This document shows positions 1-5,506 of a stretch of DNA of 5,624 nucleotides, piece after piece. The position numbers and the translations under genes were made by a program. Source of the stretch: Deltaproteobacteria bacterium (GTDB lineage: Bacteria > Desulfobacterota > DSM-4660 > Desulfatiglandales > HGW-15); assembly GCA_024641835.1 (NCBI GenBank), contig JAHECH010000327.1:1-5624 (forward strand), written 5' to 3'. The notes under the pieces were generated by a model. The model had not been told where the DNA came from, did no database searches, and worked only from the letters and a program-made list of their open reading frames with translations. How positions within the stretch are numbered: the first letter of the stretch is position 1; each line of letters starts with the position of its first letter.

Positions 1-1511
1 TGGAGGAGGTCAAAAAGCACTGTGAAGTGAACAAAGAAGAGGAAGGGCTATTGCTGAGCCGTGAAAGGCCTATTGTCATTCTAAAAAGGAAAAACGGCTC
101 TGCGATTGCTTCCGCCGTGGCTCCTTTCCAGGATTCCCTGGGCGTCATGCTCCCCTATTCGCCTCTTCATCATTTGCTTCTCCAAGGTCCCCTGAAAAAC
201 CTGGTGATGACGAGCGGCAATGTGAGTGATGAACCCATTGCCTACAGAAACGAAGAGGCCCTTCACCGCCTCAGTGGCATAGCGGATTATTTTCTCCTCC
301 ATGATCGGGAGATCCATATGAGGTGTGACGATTCGGTCGTCCGGGTTTTCAAAGCAAAGCCTTACATCATCCGCAGGGCAAGAGGTTATGTTCCCTTTCC
401 CGTCAAGCTGGCTTTCCCCCTTGAGAGCATCCTCGCCTGCGGGGGGGAACTCAAAAATACGTTCTGCCTGACCCGCGGCCCCTATGCTTTCGTGAGCCAT
501 CATATCGGAGATCTGGAAAATTTGGAAACCCTTCGATCCTTTGAAGGAGGAATCGAACACTTCAAGAATCTTTTCTCCATCAAACCTAAAGTTGTTGCCT
601 ATGACCTTCACCCTGATTATCTTTCGACGAAATATGCCCTTTCTCTTCCCCATACCGAGAAAATCGGTGTGCAGCATCACCATGCCCATATTGTGAGCGT
701 CATGGCAGAAAATGGGATTGAAGGGGACGTCATCGGTGTGAGCTTTGATGGGACAGGTTTCGGGCTGGATGGGACCATATGGGGAGGAGAATTCCTGAAA
801 TCCAGCTTGACTGATTTCGAAAGGCTCGCCCACCTCAAGAAAGTGCCCATGCCTGGGAGTTCGTGGGCGATCAAGGAGCCATGGCGCATGGCGATGGTCT
901 ATCTCGCAGAGGCTTTTGGTGAGGGAGCAGAAACCCTGGGAATTGACTTTGTCAGGAGAATGGATTTGAAAAAGTGGGACATTCTGAAAAAAATGATAGG
1001 CAAGAAGTTGAACTCCCCGTTGACTTCGAGCATGGGGCGTCTTTTTGATGCTGTCTCCTCGCTCTTATCCATAAGAGATAAGGTTCACTACGAAGGGCAA
1101 GCAGCCGTTGAGCTGGAGATGATCGCTGAGCAGGGTGTCGAAGAAGCGTACCCGTTCCAAATCCAGCAAAGTGAGAAACCGCTGGTGATCGATTCGACCG
1201 AGATCGTGAGGGGGATTGTACGCGATTTGATGCAAGGCATGTCTGCGCCGCGCATATCCGGAAAATTCCACAGCACAGTGGCTCATCTCGTCCTTGAAAC
1301 CTGCAAGCGAATCCGAACAGATGAAGGGCTCAGCAGGGTTGCTCTGGGTGGAGGGGTTTTCCAGAACATGCTTCTCCTCTCCATGGCATTCGAGAAACTA
1401 CGGGCTTCAGGGTTTGAAGTTTTCATCCACCATCTCGTACCCACCAATGATGGTGGGATCTCCTTGGGCCAAGCGGTGATCGCCCATATGAGGTGTTGTC
1501 AATGTGTCTGA
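1..1511 (+). CDS. hypF: HypF, carbamoyltransferase for [NiFe]-hydrogenase maturation (5' partial)
   Basis: The frame is open from the first bases of the window (codons in phase with position 3), so the gene starts upstream; the GTG at 27 is internal. About 502 residues are present of a family usually near 750 to 780. The acylphosphatase domain, zinc fingers and start of the YrdC-like domain are therefore outside the window. Counting from the GTG codon at 27 as residue 1, the rest of the YrdC-like domain spans roughly 15-125, with TSGNVSDEPI near 62-71, HMRCDDSV near 97-104 and RRARGYVP near 116-123. The Kae1-like carbamoyltransferase domain follows: ACGGELKNTF near 137, the metal-binding HHHAH at 217-221, SFDGTGFG near 239, ALGGGVFQN near 439 and PTNDGG near 472. 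In this cytoplasmic family, carbamoyl phosphate is converted to carbamoyl-AMP and the carbamoyl group passes to the HypE C-terminal cysteine. The 3' end overlaps hypC by 10 bp. Identification is very secure. Confidence 0.97.
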   Translation, partial: EEVKKHCEVNKEEEGLLLSRERPIVILKRKNGSAIASAVAPFQDSLGVMLPYSPLHHLLLQGPLKNLVMTSGNVSDEPIAYRNEEALHRLSGIADYFLLHDREIHMRCDDSVVRVFKAKPYIIRRARGYVPFPVKLAFPLESILACGGELKNTFCLTRGPYAFVSHHIGDLENLETLRSFEGGIEHFKNLFSIKPKVVAYDLHPDYLSTKYALSLPHTEKIGVQHHHAHIVSVMAENGIEGDVIGVSFDGTGFGLDGTIWGGEFLKSSLTDFERLAHLKKVPMPGSSWAIKEPWRMAMVYLAEAFGEGAETLGIDFVRRMDLKKWDILKKMIGKKLNSPLTSSMGRLFDAVSSLLSIRDKVHYEGQAAVELEMIAEQGVEEAYPFQIQQSEKPLVIDSTEIVRGIVRDLMQGMSAPRISGKFHSTVAHLVLETCKRIRTDEGLSRVALGGGVFQNMLLLSMAFEKLRASGFEVFIHHLVPTNDGGISLGQAVIAHMRCCQCV

Positions 1512-1729
1512 GCATCCCGGCAAGGGTTGTAGAGATCGATGGGAATATGGCAAAAGTAGACGTGGGCGGCATGTTGAGAGAGATATCCGTTGACCTGTGC
1601 CCGGATGTCGCTCTGGGCGAGTACGTCCTCGTTCACGCAGGCTTTGCCATCCAGAGAGTGGATGAAGAGGAAGCCAGACAGGCTCTGGATCTCCTGAAGA
1701 AATTGGCAGACTCCTATGAAGCTTATTGA
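1502..1729 (+). CDS. hypC: HypC/HybG-type hydrogenase maturation chaperone
   Basis: A 75-residue protein, the normal length for HypC. An in-frame GTG at 1493 would add three residues, but ATG 1502 is preferred because HypC proteins begin MCLSIP: after Met removal the cysteine must be N-terminal to bind the Fe(CN)2CO intermediate and contact HypD and the hydrogenase large subunit. An AGGTG at 1491-1495 sits six bases ahead of this ATG. Other family features are the OB-fold-like core (VVEIDGNMAKVDVGG) and the GEYVLVHAGFAIQ motif near residues 40-52, followed by a helical, acidic C-terminal tail. The gene starts inside the end of hypF and ends 14 bp inside hypD, so the three genes are probably translationally coupled. 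HypC is the cytoplasmic chaperone that, with HypD, carries iron while CN and CO are attached. Confidence 0.97.
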   Translation: MCLSIPARVVEIDGNMAKVDVGGMLREISVDLCPDVALGEYVLVHAGFAIQRVDEEEARQALDLLKKLADSYEAY

Positions 1730-2792
1730 TGAGTTCCGGAACAAGGATATCGCCCAAGGACTGATCCAGAGGATCCATCAGACATGCACAAGGCCTGTTC
1801 AATTGATGGAGGTCTGCGGCACACATACCGTATCTTTTTTCCGGTACGGCATTCGAGAAATGCTGCCGAAGCACATCCGCCTTCTCTCAGGCCCGGGGTG
1901 TCCTGTCTGTGTCACTCCGAACGAGGATATCGATTTCGCGATTGCCTTATCCCGCCAGAAAGACACCGTCATCGCAACCTTTGGAGACATGATGCGGGTT
2001 CCCGGGTCCACGTCGAGCTTCCAAAAAGAAAAGGCGGAAGGAGGGGATATTCGAATCATTTATTCTCCCCTCGAGGCTCTGAAGATTGCCCGAGAAAACC
2101 CACACAAAAAAGTTATGTTTTTTGCCATAGGTTTTGAGACCACTTCCCCCACCATTGCAGTCGCCCTATTGCGGGCACACCGAGAAAACATTCGGAATCT
2201 TTATTTCCTCAACAGCCAGAAACAGGTTCCTCCCACCATCCGTGTGCTTCTTCAATCTCAGAAAGTTGGGATCGATGGCTTTATCCTTCCAGGGCATGTG
2301 AGCACCATCCTCGGCAACGACCCCTTTCAGTTCATTTCTGAGGAGTTCAGCCGGCCTGCAGTGATCACAGGCTTTGAGCCTCTGGATATCCTCCAAGGAA
2401 TCTTGATGTTGATCGAGCAGATTGAAGCAAAACGGGCCGCCATTGAAATACAGTACACAAGGGTTGTTCATGAAAGGGGAAATCCCGTTGCCCTGGGAAA
2501 GATCGCGGAGGCTTTCGAAACGGATGGAGCCTCTTGGAGAGGGCTCGGATGGATTCCAGATAGCGGCTACCGTTTCAGGCCGCCCTTTGACCGGCTGAAC
2601 GCCAGGAATCTGGATGTAGAAGTCGAACCATCCTTTGAACATCCGGAATGTCTCTGCGGAGAAATCCTGCAGGGGATCAAGATCCCTTTGGAATGCCGGC
2701 TCTTCAGAAAGATTTGTCATCCCGAAAACCCGATCGGTCCCTGCATGGTCTCAATGGAAGGGACTTGTTCCACCTATCTTAAGTATGCATGA
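1716..2792 (+). CDS. hypD: HypD, Fe-S scaffold for Fe(CN)2CO assembly
   Basis: The protein has 358 residues, typical for HypD. The start MKLIDEFRN matches the usual family N-terminus, and the ATG lies inside the end of hypC; no strong Shine-Dalgarno is seen, consistent with coupling to hypC. Conserved cysteines are visible: Cys34 in EVCGTHT, and Cys62 and Cys65 in GPGCPVC. GFETTSP is near 139-145. A C-terminal cluster (Cys312, 314, 327, 334, 343 and 351) includes the ligands of the family's [4Fe-4S] centre. In the known pathway HypD forms a cytoplasmic complex with HypC, holds the iron that receives cyanide from HypE, and supplies electrons or thiols for the transfer. All motifs look intact. 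The stop overlaps an upstream possible hypE start as ATGA at 2789-2792. Confidence 0.97.
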   Translation: MKLIDEFRNKDIAQGLIQRIHQTCTRPVQLMEVCGTHTVSFFRYGIREMLPKHIRLLSGPGCPVCVTPNEDIDFAIALSRQKDTVIATFGDMMRVPGSTSSFQKEKAEGGDIRIIYSPLEALKIARENPHKKVMFFAIGFETTSPTIAVALLRAHRENIRNLYFLNSQKQVPPTIRVLLQSQKVGIDGFILPGHVSTILGNDPFQFISEEFSRPAVITGFEPLDILQGILMLIEQIEAKRAAIEIQYTRVVHERGNPVALGKIAEAFETDGASWRGLGWIPDSGYRFRPPFDRLNARNLDVEVEPSFEHPECLCGEILQGIKIPLECRLFRKICHPENPIGPCMVSMEGTCSTYLKYA

Positions 2793-2813
2793 AATCCCGC
2801 CTCACGCCACTGG

Positions 2814-2820
2814 AAAGGGG
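2814..2820 (+). promoter_or_regulatory. Ribosome binding site supporting the hypE start at 2828
   Basis: The purine run AAAGGGG lies seven bases before ATG 2828. The alternative ATG at 2789 has no comparable site upstream. This favours the shorter HypE, although coupled re-initiation at the ATGA overlap cannot be excluded. Confidence 0.55.
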
Positions 2821-2827
2821 AAAAGGC

Positions 2828-3838
2828 ATGTTTCAAGAGAAGGTTCTTCTAGCTCATGGGAGTGGAGGGAAGCTCTCTCACGACCTTATCCAACAGATCT
2901 TTCTCCCCCACTTCTCAAACCCATTTTTGCAACCCCTGGATGACGGCGCAAGAATAGACAACCAAGAGGGGTTTCTGGCGTTCTCGACAGATTCCTACGT
3001 GGTCAACCCCATCTTCTTTCCCGGTGGGGACATCGGGAAGCTTGCCGTTTTCGGAACCGTGAATGACCTTTCAATGCTGGGAGCCGTACCCTCCTACCTG
3101 AGCCTTGCTCTCATCATCGAAGAGGGTTTATCTGTCGAGCTTCTTGAACAGGTCGTCGCTTCTGTCCGTGAAGCGGCGGAACTTGCAGGCGTGAGCATTG
3201 TCACGGGCGACACCAAGGTGGTGGAGCATGGGGCTGCGGACCGATTGTTTATCAATACGGCAGGGATCGGGTGGATAAAGCCGGGAGTCCATCTTTCGGG
3301 CACCAATGCCAAGCCGGGAGACAGCGTGCTTTTGAGCGGTTTCCTAGGAGACCACGAAATAGCTGTTCTATCTCAAAGGGAGGGATTTGGGTTTGAGGGA
3401 AGTTTGAAAAGCGACTGCGCTCCCCTGAATGGTGTTGTTGAAAAAATGCTCGAGGTCTGCCCGTCTATCCGATGCTTGCGAGATCCCACCCGGGGAGGCC
3501 TGGCAACGACCCTCAATGAGATCGCATCCATGTCCTGCGCAGGAATTACCATTGAAGAAGAAAAACTTCCTGTGAGAGACGCCGTCAGGGGGATCAGCGA
3601 GCTTCTGGGGTTGGATCCCCTGTACCTCGCCAACGAAGGGAAGCTCATCGCCATCTGTCCGGCTCATGAGGCAGAAAAGGTGCTTGAGGTCATGAAATTC
3701 CACCCCTTAAGCAAAGATGCAGAAATCATCGGAAGGGTAACAGAGGAGAACCCGAAGAGAGTGACCCTCCGCACGCTGATTGGCGGTCATCGAATTCTGG
3801 ATATGCTCACCGGAGCGCAATATCCCAGAATCTGCTGA
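2828..3838 (+). CDS. hypE: HypE, carbamoyl dehydratase (thiocarboxamide to thiocyanate)
   Basis: From ATG 2828 the product has 336 residues and begins MFQEKVLLAHGSGGK, which aligns well with the usual HypE N-terminus. An earlier in-frame ATG at 2789 overlaps the hypD stop (ATGA) and would add 13 residues, but no ribosome binding site precedes it, whereas AAAGGGG lies seven bases before 2828. The protein belongs to the PurM/AIR synthetase-like ATP-binding superfamily. Motifs seen are LDDGA (37-41), the glycine-rich GGDIGKLAVFGTVNDLSMLGA stretch starting near 66, TGDTKVVEHG (126-135) and RDPTRGGLATTLNEIA (218-233). The C-terminus is PRIC, with Cys336 the residue that HypF carbamoylates and HypE dehydrates with ATP to give S-cyanide. 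The cyanide is then passed to iron on HypC-HypD. It appears to be the last gene of the operon. Confidence 0.96.
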   Translation: MFQEKVLLAHGSGGKLSHDLIQQIFLPHFSNPFLQPLDDGARIDNQEGFLAFSTDSYVVNPIFFPGGDIGKLAVFGTVNDLSMLGAVPSYLSLALIIEEGLSVELLEQVVASVREAAELAGVSIVTGDTKVVEHGAADRLFINTAGIGWIKPGVHLSGTNAKPGDSVLLSGFLGDHEIAVLSQREGFGFEGSLKSDCAPLNGVVEKMLEVCPSIRCLRDPTRGGLATTLNEIASMSCAGITIEEEKLPVRDAVRGISELLGLDPLYLANEGKLIAICPAHEAEKVLEVMKFHPLSKDAEIIGRVTEENPKRVTLRTLIGGHRILDMLTGAQYPRIC

Positions 3839-3876
3839 TGTCTCAACAGCAGGCTGCTCAAAAACGTGCAAATATC

Positions 3877-4024
3877 AACGGGCTGTTGCCCAAATCCCGT
3901 TGCTCTGGGAACCCGTTTATAGAAACCCTATTCGAGTTGGGCCAACAGGGTGATGAGGCTTTTTCTGAAATGCCTCATCATCCTGACCTGAATGCCCACA
4001 TGACAATTTGGGCAACACCCTGTC
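3877..4024. mobile_element. MITE-like element with terminal inverted repeats
   Basis: The left end reads AACGGGCTGTTGCCCAAAT (3877-3895). The reverse complement of the right end reads GACAGGGTGTTGCCCAAAT (4006-4024). These agree at 16 of 19 positions, including a perfect 12-bp inner block, TGTTGCCCAAAT. The element is 148 bp and is flanked on both sides by the same hexamer AATATC (3871-3876 and 4025-4030), which looks like a target duplication. A large internal hairpin is centred at about 3965. No transposase is encoded, so if mobile it would depend on an enzyme elsewhere. It sits 38 bp after the hypE stop. The structure is visible directly; the MITE interpretation is inference, and a local secondary structure or other repeat type is the alternative. 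Confidence 0.55.
3946..3985. repeat. Strong hairpin inside the MITE-like element
   Basis: CAGGGTGATGAGGC (3946-3959) pairs with GCCTCATCATCCTG (3972-3985): 14 pairs, 13 Watson-Crick and one G-U, with a 12-base loop. No T-run follows on either strand, so it is not a standard intrinsic terminator. It could still slow transcription or protect the 3' end of the hyp transcript. Confidence 0.6.
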
Positions 4025-4030
4025 AATATC

Positions 4031-4221
4031 GTGTCTCATAAATTTCTCGAGGGATCCCGTCGCGGCCCCACCCCGCCGAAAGGTGGTCGCTCAGGACCGC
4101 AATATGGCATCAGAGGCTTCCCCAGGGACCACGGTGCAGGGCACAGGGTGCAAGGAAAAGCAAATTGGTGTATGTATTACTTTAGACGCTTAGAGCTGTA
4201 CAGAATAAATCAACCGATATG
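4031..4221. other. Intergenic stretch without recognised gene
   Basis: Together with the MITE-like element this makes about 400 bases without a convincing gene between hypE and the next coding region. Short open frames exist on the plus strand (3838-4041, 4008-4193 and 4031-4222), but they have no clear ribosome binding site and no recognisable protein character. A small hairpin, CCACC (4068-4072) with GGTGG (4082-4086), and two copies of GGTGCA near 4134 and 4147 are visible. The promoter of the 4236 gene should lie here. The 3' part is A+T-richer, and TTAGAC with ATAAAT 17 bases downstream (about 4182-4210) is a weak candidate only. Confidence 0.5.
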
Positions 4222-4235
4222 AAAGGAGCTGAGCG

Positions 4236-4535
4236 ATGCCACAAGGAAAAGGGAGCGATTCCGAAGATAAGGGATACAAGATCATCGTCAAAGTGATCAG
4301 TCAGAAAGGGACCTGTCAATTTGGGCACAAAGTTGACGACACCGTCATCTTTGATGGCGAGACTATCCAGGGCAGAATCTGCCTTAGCGCTCTTTACAGT
4401 TTTCTGCCAAAGGTCTTTGCCATGCGTTACGGCGCCAACTTTCCATGGCTCAAAGAGGACAAGAATATTTCAACCCATGCATGCCCTGACGCTTCCAACC
4501 CCACCGTGTTTGAGATAAGGCGTGTGCAGGATTGA
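4236..4535 (+). CDS. TIGR04076 family protein, function unknown
   Basis: The product has 99 residues. AAAGGAG at 4222-4228 lies seven bases before the ATG, so the start is well supported. After a polar, lysine- and acid-rich leader of about 12 residues, the body matches my recollection of the TIGR04076 family: YKIIVKVISQKGTC, FGHKVDDTVIFDG, GRICLSALYSFLP, RYGANFPW and CPDASNPTVFEIRR. Three cysteines (27, 49 and 83) stand at positions I recall as conserved, and the GHKVGD-like turn is typical. No signal peptide or membrane segment is seen, so a cytoplasmic location is likely. The family is common in anaerobes but has no established function; the cysteines suggest metal binding or redox chemistry, which is inference. 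It is separated from hypE by about 400 bp and is probably its own transcription unit, ending at the hairpin at 4633-4675. Confidence 0.85.
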   Translation: MPQGKGSDSEDKGYKIIVKVISQKGTCQFGHKVDDTVIFDGETIQGRICLSALYSFLPKVFAMRYGANFPWLKEDKNISTHACPDASNPTVFEIRRVQD

Positions 4536-4549
4536 ACTCCGGGTCGGCG

Positions 4550-4616
4550 ATCTTACCGGTATTATCCACTCTGGCAAAGGTCTTTCGGATGGAGAGGTTG
4601 GTATCAGTGGTAAGAT
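4550..4616. repeat. Short inverted repeat downstream of the TIGR04076 gene
   Basis: ATCTTACC (4550-4557) and GGTAAGAT (4609-4616) form a perfect 8-bp inverted repeat across 51 bases. It lies between the stop codon at 4535 and the terminator. It may be a structured 3' untranslated region or a decayed element; chance is also possible. Confidence 0.3.
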
Positions 4617-4632
4617 TGGCTCCAGAAAACAG

Positions 4633-4675
4633 AAGCCCCGACCAGCTTCATTTTACCTGGAGCTTCGGGGCTTTT
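4633..4675. terminator. Bidirectional intrinsic terminator
   Basis: AAGCCCCGA (4633-4641) pairs perfectly with TCGGGGCTT (4665-4673), and an inner CCAG/CTGG extends the structure. On the plus strand the stem runs into CTTTT and would end the transcript from 4236. On the minus strand the stem is followed by CTGTTTTC and would end the small gene at 4724-4891. Its position between two converging genes fits a shared terminator. Confidence 0.8.
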
Positions 4676-4723
4676 GCATTGCCCTTGGGTTTCCTGAATA
4701 TGGAGGGCTTCTTCTCGCAGAAA

Positions 4724-4891
4724 TCAACTTGCGGATAACACGATGTTTTCATCCACCTCGATATAGGGTTCAAAACGGAGATTAGGATAATTCTGGGAAA
4801 TGAGATTTACGAGCTCGTTTGCTTCCTCCAATGATGAGAATTCCTGTTCCAGGGTTTCCTTATACTCGAATACTTTCAAGATGACCTTCAT
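4724..4891 (-). CDS. Small hypothetical protein, 55 residues
   Basis: The frame reads from ATG (complement of 4889-4891) to TGA (complement of 4724-4726). It is preceded by a near-perfect Shine-Dalgarno, AAGGAGG (complement of 4898-4904), with six-base spacing, the best in the window. The product starts MKVILKVFEYKETLEQEF, continues with a predicted helix SSLEEANELVNLIS (residues 19-32), and ends in IEVDENIVLSAS. It is rich in glutamate and has no cysteine, signal peptide or membrane segment. The pattern of strand, helix and strand suggests a tiny cytoplasmic alpha/beta protein, perhaps a regulator or dodecin-sized domain; I do not recognise the family and assign no function. It converges with the TIGR04076 gene and shares its terminator. 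A sigma-54-type promoter lies about 90 bp upstream. The ribosome binding site, good codons and terminator make it likely to be real. Confidence 0.7.
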   Translation of the reverse strand: MKVILKVFEYKETLEQEFSSLEEANELVNLISQNYPNLRFEPYIEVDENIVLSAS

Positions 4892-4897
4892 TTCTCT

Positions 4898-4904
4898 CCT
4901 CCTT
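4898..4904 (-). promoter_or_regulatory. Strong ribosome binding site of the 55-residue gene
   Basis: The minus strand reads AAGGAGG, fully complementary to the anti-Shine-Dalgarno core, six bases before the ATG at 4891. It fixes the start of this gene. Confidence 0.75.
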
Positions 4905-4979
4905 CACTCAATTGAACCACGCTATTCTTGGTTTCTGATGGTACTTAGCCCATCCTTCACAGCACTTGATTAGCTTTCC

Positions 4980-4995
4980 AGCAAGAAGTGTTCCA
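4980..4995 (-). promoter_or_regulatory. Candidate sigma-54 (RpoN) promoter
   Basis: The minus strand reads TGGAACACTTCTTGCT. Against the sigma-54 consensus TGGCACGNNNNTTGCW it has the essential GG and GC exactly ten bases apart, and matches 10 of the 12 defined positions. Transcription would start near 4969 and give a leader of about 78 bases before the 55-residue gene at 4891. Sequence upstream (5000-5035) is very A+T-rich, as expected for a bendable enhancer region, but I saw no clear paired activator sites. The match is visible; use of the promoter is inference. Confidence 0.5.
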
Positions 4996-5106
4996 TTGAA
5001 TATAACATATTTATATCTCTAGGTTTTATATTATTCCTCTGTCTCCGTCTGCTTGTCCATCAGGGAGATCAGGACGAAATTTGTCAGGTTAAAGAACAAA
5101 AAACGC

Positions 5107-5381
5107 TTGCTGGAGGCCTAAGCTACCGGCCATCTTCCATAATGAAAAAGAAGCGTGCAAAAATGACTGGCTTTGAAGTTGTCATCTCGGGTGACCTGGC
5201 CGAAGATTACCCCAAACGCTATACCAAGATATATATCGAGTATGTCCTTCACGGAAGAGGCATCTCACCTAAGTCAGTCGAACAGGCTATAAAGCTCTCG
5301 CACACAAAATATTGCAGTGCCATGGCCTCACTGAACGCTCTCTTTGAGCACTCCTACCGGATCGTTGAAGACGCACGGTGA
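5107..5381 (+). pseudogene. OsmC family protein, N-terminal half missing or decayed
   Basis: From ATG 5142 the frame gives 79 residues that match the C-terminal half of OsmC/YhfA-type proteins: KKKRAKMTGFEVVISGD, AEDYPKRYTKIYIEYVLHG, then KYCSAMASLN (Cys58) and HSYRIVED. OsmC proteins are usually about 130 to 140 residues. Two cysteines normally act together against organic hydroperoxides; here the first, in the CTG/CTA motif before the KKKR segment, is absent. Just upstream, remnants are scattered over frames: LLEA (5107-5118), a stop, ATG-like residues (A-T-G-H-L, 5122-5136), then SSIM in the frame of the ORF. This suggests frameshifts or small deletions in the lost half. ATG 5142 has no ribosome binding site. 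A short stand-alone protein is possible, but a broken gene is more likely. A terminator follows directly. Confidence 0.65.
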
Positions 5382-5411
5382 AGAACCCCGTGCTTCCGCA
5401 CGGGGCTTCTT
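5381..5411 (+). terminator. Intrinsic terminator after the OsmC relic
   Basis: AAGAACCCCGTGC (5381-5393) pairs with GCACGGGGCTTCTT (5398-5411), with one bulged G, a TTCC tetraloop and T-rich sequence at the 3' side. The stem begins with the last base of the OsmC stop codon, so it is the terminator of that gene. Confidence 0.8.
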
Positions 5412-5416
5412 CTATA

Positions 5417-5506
5417 GAAAAAGCCATTCTCACTTGGGGACTGTCCGACCTGAAGCCCCATGTCCATCCATCCCCGCTCTTTCGAGCGGGGCATTCTGGC
5501 TTTTTC
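5417..5506. repeat. Nested inverted-repeat element (three-way-junction shape)
   Basis: An outer perfect 10-bp stem, GAAAAAGCCA (5417-5426) with TGGCTTTTTC (5497-5506), encloses two inner hairpins. The first is TGGGG (5435-5439) with CCCCA (5456-5460). The second is CCCCGCTC (5472-5479) with GAGCGGGG (5484-5491), loop TTTC, or GAAA on the minus strand. T-runs close the outer stem on either strand, so it could terminate transcription in both directions. It may instead be a REP-like dispersed repeat. Which is correct cannot be told from one copy. Confidence 0.6.

Noticed and set aside
81..833. Long 250-codon open frame on the minus strand inside hypF
   Set aside because: It is antisense to conserved hypF codons; its sequence resembles no protein I know and it has no supporting start signals.
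3832..3858. CTGCTG/CAGCAG and AGCAG/CTGCT hairpins at the hypE stop as a terminator
   Set aside because: The stems are short and mutually exclusive, and there is no T-run after them.
3838..4041. 67-codon frame starting in a TGATG overlap with the hypE stop
   Set aside because: The overlap looks like coupling, but most of the frame is the inverted-repeat element and the product has no recognisable character.
4031..4222. 63-codon frame, rich in Gly, Arg and Pro
   Set aside because: No ribosome binding site; the composition is typical of chance reading of G+C-rich non-coding DNA. It overlaps the leader of the 4236 gene.
4530..4630. Minus-strand open stretch reading LSIRKTFARVDNTG, with protein-like codon choice
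   Set aside because: It is open for only about 35-40 codons, starts after a stop near 4650 with no start signal, and runs into the antisense of the TIGR04076 gene. It may be a gene fragment but cannot be supported.
4522..4785. Plus-strand frames of 87 and 68 codons (4522 and 4532) after the TIGR04076 gene
   Set aside because: They run straight through a strong terminator hairpin, lack ribosome binding sites and overlap the converging small gene.
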